From contig JAHJWA010000128.1 of NCBI GenBank assembly GCA_018828205.1, positions 1 to 18,736 of the forward strand: a stretch of 18,736 nucleotides of DNA, in the 5' to 3' direction. Of the stretch, positions 15,312-18,736 are shown one piece after another. The DNA comes from Alphaproteobacteria bacterium (GTDB lineage: Bacteria > Pseudomonadota > Alphaproteobacteria > Sphingomonadales > Sphingomonadaceae). Made by a program: the position numbers and the translations under genes. The notes beneath the pieces are model-generated. The model searched no databases. It had not been told where the DNA came from and saw only the letters and a list, made by a program, of their open reading frames with translations. Within the stretch, counting starts at the first letter, position 1. Each line of letters opens with the position of its first letter.

Positions 15312-18251
15312 ATGTCTTATCGCTTCACTAAGGCTACGCTGCTTACGGGCACGATCATGGCTGGCGCCATGTTCGCCGCTCCGCTGCACGCGCAGACCGC
15401 CACCGGGAACACCGACGACGCCACCGACCAGGAGCCCGCTCTGCAGGCTGCTCCCGAAGCAACTGGCGAACCGATCATCGTGACCGGCTCGCGCATCGCG
15501 CGCCGCAACGTCGACACCGCTGCTCCCGTGGCGGTTGTTGGTGACGAAGAATTTCAGCTTTCGGGCACGGTGAACGTCGAGAACGTCATCAACACCCTGC
15601 CGCAGGTTATTCCGGGTACCACGTCGTTCTCGAACAACCCCGGCAACGGCACCGCGACGCTCAACCTGCGTGGCCTCGGCACCAACCGGAACCTCGTTCT
15701 GGTCAACGGCCGTCGCTGGATGTTCTACGATACCGCGCAGGTCGTCGATCTCAACACGATCCCCTCGTTCCTGATCGACTCCGTCGATGTCGTCACCGGT
15801 GGTGCGTCTGCCGTTTATGGTTCGGACGCGCTCGCGGGCGTCGTCAACTTCCGTCTTCGCGATGTCGAAGGCGTCGAAATCGGCGGCCAGTACGGCCTGA
15901 CCGAAGAGGGTGACGGCGAGACCTACGAAATCCACGGTGCAATCGGCACGGCCTTCGCCGATGGCCGCGGTAACGCCACTGTGTTCGCTGAATACTACAA
16001 CCGCTCTTCGGTCTTCCAGGGCGATCGCGGTTTCTCGCGTTTTGCCCTGAGCGACACCGTCTTCGGTCCGCCGCTTACTCAGGGTGGTTCTTCGATCCTT
16101 CCCGAAGGCCGTCTGACCTATCTCGGTGACGGCGACACGACCGGCACCGAATTCGACGCCAATGGCCTGGTCGTGTTCGACAGCCCCGGCGACTTCCGGT
16201 CGTTCGACAACGATGCGTATAACTACGCTCCGGTGAACTACCTCCAGGTTCCGCAGGAGCGGTATCTGTTGGGTGGCTACGCCGATTACGACATCGGCGG
16301 TGGACACACGTTCTACACCGAAGTCGCTTTTGTGAACAACCGCGTGGCGACCGAACTGGCAGCTACTCCAATTGCTTTGAATATCGGCGTCGATCTGGCA
16401 TCGGTGCAGCAGTTCCTGAGCGCGGCCGACTTCGCCCAGCTTCAGCAGCTTGACGCGACCGAAACCGGCGCTGATGCGGGTGACGGGATCGTCGATCTTC
16501 AGGTCCGTCGGCGCACGGTCGAAACCGGCTCGCGCAACTCGCTCGACGAGCGCAACGCTTTCCGTGTTCTCGGCGGCGTTCGTGGTCCGATCGGCGACTA
16601 TCTGCAGTATGATGCCAACTACTTCTATGCCCGGACCCGCAATGCGAACGTTCAGGCTGGCAATATCTCGGCTTCTGCCTTCACGGCTGGCCTTGATGGA
16701 ACCGCGACGCCGATCAACATCTTCGGCCCGAACACGCTGACGCCTGAAATGGTCGAGCAGATTTCGATCCAGGCGCAGAACGGCGATATCTCGACGCTGG
16801 AAGTGGTCAATGCCACGATCTCCGGTACGCTTGGCGATTTCGCTATCGGCACGGCCGAGCCGATCGGCTTCGCCGTCGGTACCGAATACCGCAAGGTCGC
16901 ATCGGAGTTCCTTCCCGACACCGCGCTGTCCTCGGGTGACGTGATCGGCTTCAACGCTGGTGACGCGACTGCGGGCTCCTACGACGTGAAGGAAGCCTTC
17001 GGCGAATTGAACGTTCCGCTCGAATTCGGGTCGGCTCGTCTCGAGCTCAACGGCGCTGCGCGGTATTCGCAGTACTCGCTCGAAACCGTCGGTGACGCCT
17101 TCACCTATGCCGGCGGCATTCAGTTCTCGCCGATCCGGGACATCACCTTCCGTGCTCAATACCAGCGTGCCATTCGTGCGCCCAACGTCGCCGAACTCTT
17201 CCAGGGTACGGCGATCGGGTTCCCGCCCGCAACCGATCCTTGCGGCACTCAGGCGGCAACGTCGGGCGCTCTGCGCGATCTCTGCGTCGCCAACGGTGTT
17301 CCGGTGGGTAACCTCGGCAACTCGACGACGGTCCAGCCGGACGTGCAGATTGCAGCGCTCTTCGGCGGCAACCCCAACCTGAGCGAAGAAGTCTCCGACA
17401 GCTTCACCGCAGGTGTGGTGCTGCAGCCGGCGTTCGTCCCCGGTCTGACCATCACTGCCGATTATTTCGACATCCAGATCGACAATGCTATCACGACGAT
17501 CGGTCTTCAGACTGCATTGGATCTGTGTTTCGGCGGCAATGGCCGTTCTCCCGCGGCAAGCATCAACTCGGCCAACTGCGCCAACTTTGTTGGCAAACGT
17601 GACGCGAGCGGTGCTTTCGATCGTCAGAATGCACCGGTGCTTGGCGGTGCAAACATCGCTTCGCTCGGCGTCTCGGGTGTCGATCTCGAGGTGAACTACA
17701 GCTCTTCGATCCCCTTCTCGCTCTTCACCGACACCGGCGAACAGCGGGTCAACCTGTCGTTCCTCGGAACCTGGACCGAGAGCTCGTTCTTCGTTCCCGA
17801 TGTCGCCAACCCCGAAGCTGTGATCGAATGTTCGGGTCAGTTCGGCCTCACCTGTGGCGAGCCGACGCCGGAGTTCAAGTGGACGAGCCGCGCCTCGTTC
17901 ATCGACGGTCCGGTGACCACTTCGGTCGCATGGCGTCACATCAGCGCCGTGGGTGACGACGATGATGATACGAACTATGCTGCGGCCAACGGTATCGAAA
18001 CCATCGAAGCCTACGACCTGATCGATCTCTCGTTCGGTTTCGATGTCTACGAGAACTTCAGCATGAACATCGGCGTCAACAACCTGTTCAACACGCTTCC
18101 GGACACCCCGGTGTTCGACGCGAACGGTAACGTGGTCGGTCGTCCGAACTCGCTGCTGCTGGGTGACAACCAGGAGCAGGCCAACACCTACCCGAGCACC
18201 TACGACGTGCTGGGTCGCCGTTACTTCGTGTCGGGCACGTTCAAGTTCTAG
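15312..18251 (+). CDS. TonB-dependent outer-membrane receptor 2 (979 aa)
   Basis: This is a second outer-membrane TonB-dependent receptor. The signal peptide ends at LHA|QT (after residue 27), and the TonB box EPIIVTGSR is at 53-61. The plug domain shows TATLNLRGLGTNRNLVLVNG and GGASAVYGSDALAGVVNF. The barrel has AIRAPNVAELFQ, matching the SFRAPN region of receptor 1, and ends YFVSGTFKF with a terminal Phe. Six cysteines form three successive pairs in barrel loops (DPC/DLC, DLC/ANC, IEC/LTC). The ATG at 15312 is preferred over the in-frame ATG at 15243: AGGGG lies 6 nt before it, a normal signal peptide begins there, and the upstream stretch is the dyad-rich leader. Codons ending in T (GGT, CGT, GCT) look commoner than in clpB or the acylase, suggesting high expression. 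No dedicated enzyme is downstream before a terminator, so it is probably monocistronic. The substrate is unknown. Confidence 0.96.
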   Translation: MSYRFTKATLLTGTIMAGAMFAAPLHAQTATGNTDDATDQEPALQAAPEATGEPIIVTGSRIARRNVDTAAPVAVVGDEEFQLSGTVNVENVINTLPQVIPGTTSFSNNPGNGTATLNLRGLGTNRNLVLVNGRRWMFYDTAQVVDLNTIPSFLIDSVDVVTGGASAVYGSDALAGVVNFRLRDVEGVEIGGQYGLTEEGDGETYEIHGAIGTAFADGRGNATVFAEYYNRSSVFQGDRGFSRFALSDTVFGPPLTQGGSSILPEGRLTYLGDGDTTGTEFDANGLVVFDSPGDFRSFDNDAYNYAPVNYLQVPQERYLLGGYADYDIGGGHTFYTEVAFVNNRVATELAATPIALNIGVDLASVQQFLSAADFAQLQQLDATETGADAGDGIVDLQVRRRTVETGSRNSLDERNAFRVLGGVRGPIGDYLQYDANYFYARTRNANVQAGNISASAFTAGLDGTATPINIFGPNTLTPEMVEQISIQAQNGDISTLEVVNATISGTLGDFAIGTAEPIGFAVGTEYRKVASEFLPDTALSSGDVIGFNAGDATAGSYDVKEAFGELNVPLEFGSARLELNGAARYSQYSLETVGDAFTYAGGIQFSPIRDITFRAQYQRAIRAPNVAELFQGTAIGFPPATDPCGTQAATSGALRDLCVANGVPVGNLGNSTTVQPDVQIAALFGGNPNLSEEVSDSFTAGVVLQPAFVPGLTITADYFDIQIDNAITTIGLQTALDLCFGGNGRSPAASINSANCANFVGKRDASGAFDRQNAPVLGGANIASLGVSGVDLEVNYSSSIPFSLFTDTGEQRVNLSFLGTWTESSFFVPDVANPEAVIECSGQFGLTCGEPTPEFKWTSRASFIDGPVTTSVAWRHISAVGDDDDDTNYAAANGIETIEAYDLIDLSFGFDVYENFSMNIGVNNLFNTLPDTPVFDANGNVVGRPNSLLLGDNQEQANTYPSTYDVLGRRYFVSGTFKF

Positions 18252-18280
18252 GAACGCGCTCGCCGCAAGGCGAAGGAATG

Positions 18281-18317
18281 AAGGGCGGTGGACTTCGGTC
18301 CGCCGCCCTTTTTCTTT
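18281..18317 (+). terminator. Rho-independent terminator after TonB receptor 2
   Basis: AAGGGCGG-T-GGAC (18281-18293) pairs with GTCC-G-CCGCCCTT (18298-18310), including one T-G pair, and is capped by the stable tetraloop TTCG. TTTCTTT follows. A small TCGCC-GCAA-GGCGA hairpin (18260-18273) lies just upstream. Confidence 0.92.
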
Positions 18318-18394
18318 GCGCTGGCCAGGGGCTGATGCTTGAGGGAACCGGGAGAATGCTCCGCGAGCCCTCGCAGGCTGCCGGCCGGCCCGGT

Positions 18395-18736
18395 CTAGAA
18401 GAAGGTCAGGAAGTTCGCGAAGGCGCGGCCGGAGGGTTCGCAGACCGCTTTCGCGGCGCGCAGCTCCAGTCCGGCCGTGGCGAAGGCGTGGACGAAGCGT
18501 TCGCGGTCATCCGCCGCGATGCAGGCGCGCTCCAGGGCATCGATCCGGGCGAGTTCGTTGCGCGCCTGCCGCGCGATGGCGCGCAAGGTCGCAACCATCG
18601 GCTCGAGCGCTGCCGGTGGACCCGTTGCAACGGTCCGGCGCGCGGCCTCCGCGATCTCCCAGCCGGGCGATCTCTGGTCGAAGCGCTGCAGCGCCGTGCG
18701 GGTCGCAAGCGCCGCGATGGTGAGCGCGCCGCGCAG
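18395..18736 (-). CDS. C-terminal part of an unrecognised protein (5' end beyond the window)
   Basis: The minus-strand frame ending with TAG at 18397-18395 stays open to the window edge, giving at least 113 residues. The visible part is Ala/Leu/Arg/Glu-rich and looks largely helical (ATLRAIARQARNELARIDAL, FVHAFATAGLELRAAKAV), ending SGRAFANFLTFF. It has one cysteine and no recognisable motif or membrane segment. An internal ATG at 18598 could be taken as a start, but the frame continues upstream with similar composition, so a longer gene is more likely. It is convergent with receptor 2. An overlapping minus-strand frame (18406-18708) is Arg/Ser/Pro-rich and looks like its shadow. No function is proposed. 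Confidence 0.5.
   Translation of the reverse strand: MRGALTIAALATRTALQRFDQRSPGWEIAEAARRTVATGPPAALEPMVATLRAIARQARNELARIDALERACIAADDRERFVHAFATAGLELRAAKAVCEPSGRAFANFLTFF

Noticed and set aside
8967..15497. A 20-nt exact repeat shared by the two receptor genes (8967-8986 and 15478-15497)
   Set aside because: It encodes the conserved TonB box region (VTGSRI) with the same preferred codons. It is a protein-family constraint, not a mobile or recombination repeat.
18380..18389. GCCGGCCGGC palindrome near the end of the window
   Set aside because: It is low-complexity GC sequence without a T run or partner site and is not distinguishable from background.
18406..18708. Arg/Ser/Pro-rich minus-strand frame at the right edge
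   Set aside because: Its composition is typical of an out-of-frame GC-rich shadow. The overlapping frame ending at 18395 has a helix-like, balanced composition and stays open to the edge.

Overview
The window is GC-rich DNA that reads as an alphaproteobacterium of the order Sphingomonadales, most likely Erythrobacteraceae-like. This is an inference from protein style: TonB-dependent receptors with an 'IVVTGSR' TonB box, many exported hydrolases, and a clpB of alphaproteobacterial type. No rRNA, tRNA, insertion sequence, CRISPR array or phage gene is visible, and no gene-free stretch exceeds about 235 bp.

Left part (1-5655, minus strand). A Ntn-hydrolase of the penicillin/AHL acylase family is followed after 38 nt by a 975-residue M16 zinc metallopeptidase lipoprotein. 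After another 96 nt comes a 101-residue beta-rich protein of unknown function. A perfect 16-bp stem terminator (2-38) closes the set. The three may form one operon, with a possible internal promoter before the last gene.

Middle (5656-8478, plus strand). clpB, the ClpB/Hsp104-type disaggregase, is transcribed divergently from the acylase. Its upstream region holds a good match to a heat-shock sigma-32 promoter. A 7-bp inverted repeat fills the promoter spacer, and weak hairpins could cover the ribosome binding site and start codon. Together these suggest layered heat-shock control.

Right part (8479-18736). Two large TonB-dependent outer-membrane receptors (1185 and 979 residues) flank an exported S9-family serine peptidase and a divergently placed exported protein of unknown function. 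Receptor 1 carries calcium-binding-like Asp repeats and seven successive cysteine pairs. Intrinsic terminators follow receptor 1, the S9 peptidase (a bidirectional one) and receptor 2, so these look like separate transcription units. Both receptors have upstream regions dense in dyad symmetry, which points to regulated expression. The right edge holds the C-terminal part of an unrecognised minus-strand gene.

As a whole the window combines surface uptake (two receptors) with exported hydrolysis (S9 peptidase, M16 peptidase, acylase). This would fit scavenging of peptides or N-acylated amino compounds, but substrate assignments are inference. The large ORFs lying opposite every real gene are codon-register antisense shadows and are not annotated. 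The most notable signals are the clpB promoter/RBS architecture, the Asp-repeat and cysteine-pair design of receptor 1, and the structured leaders and operators of both receptors.
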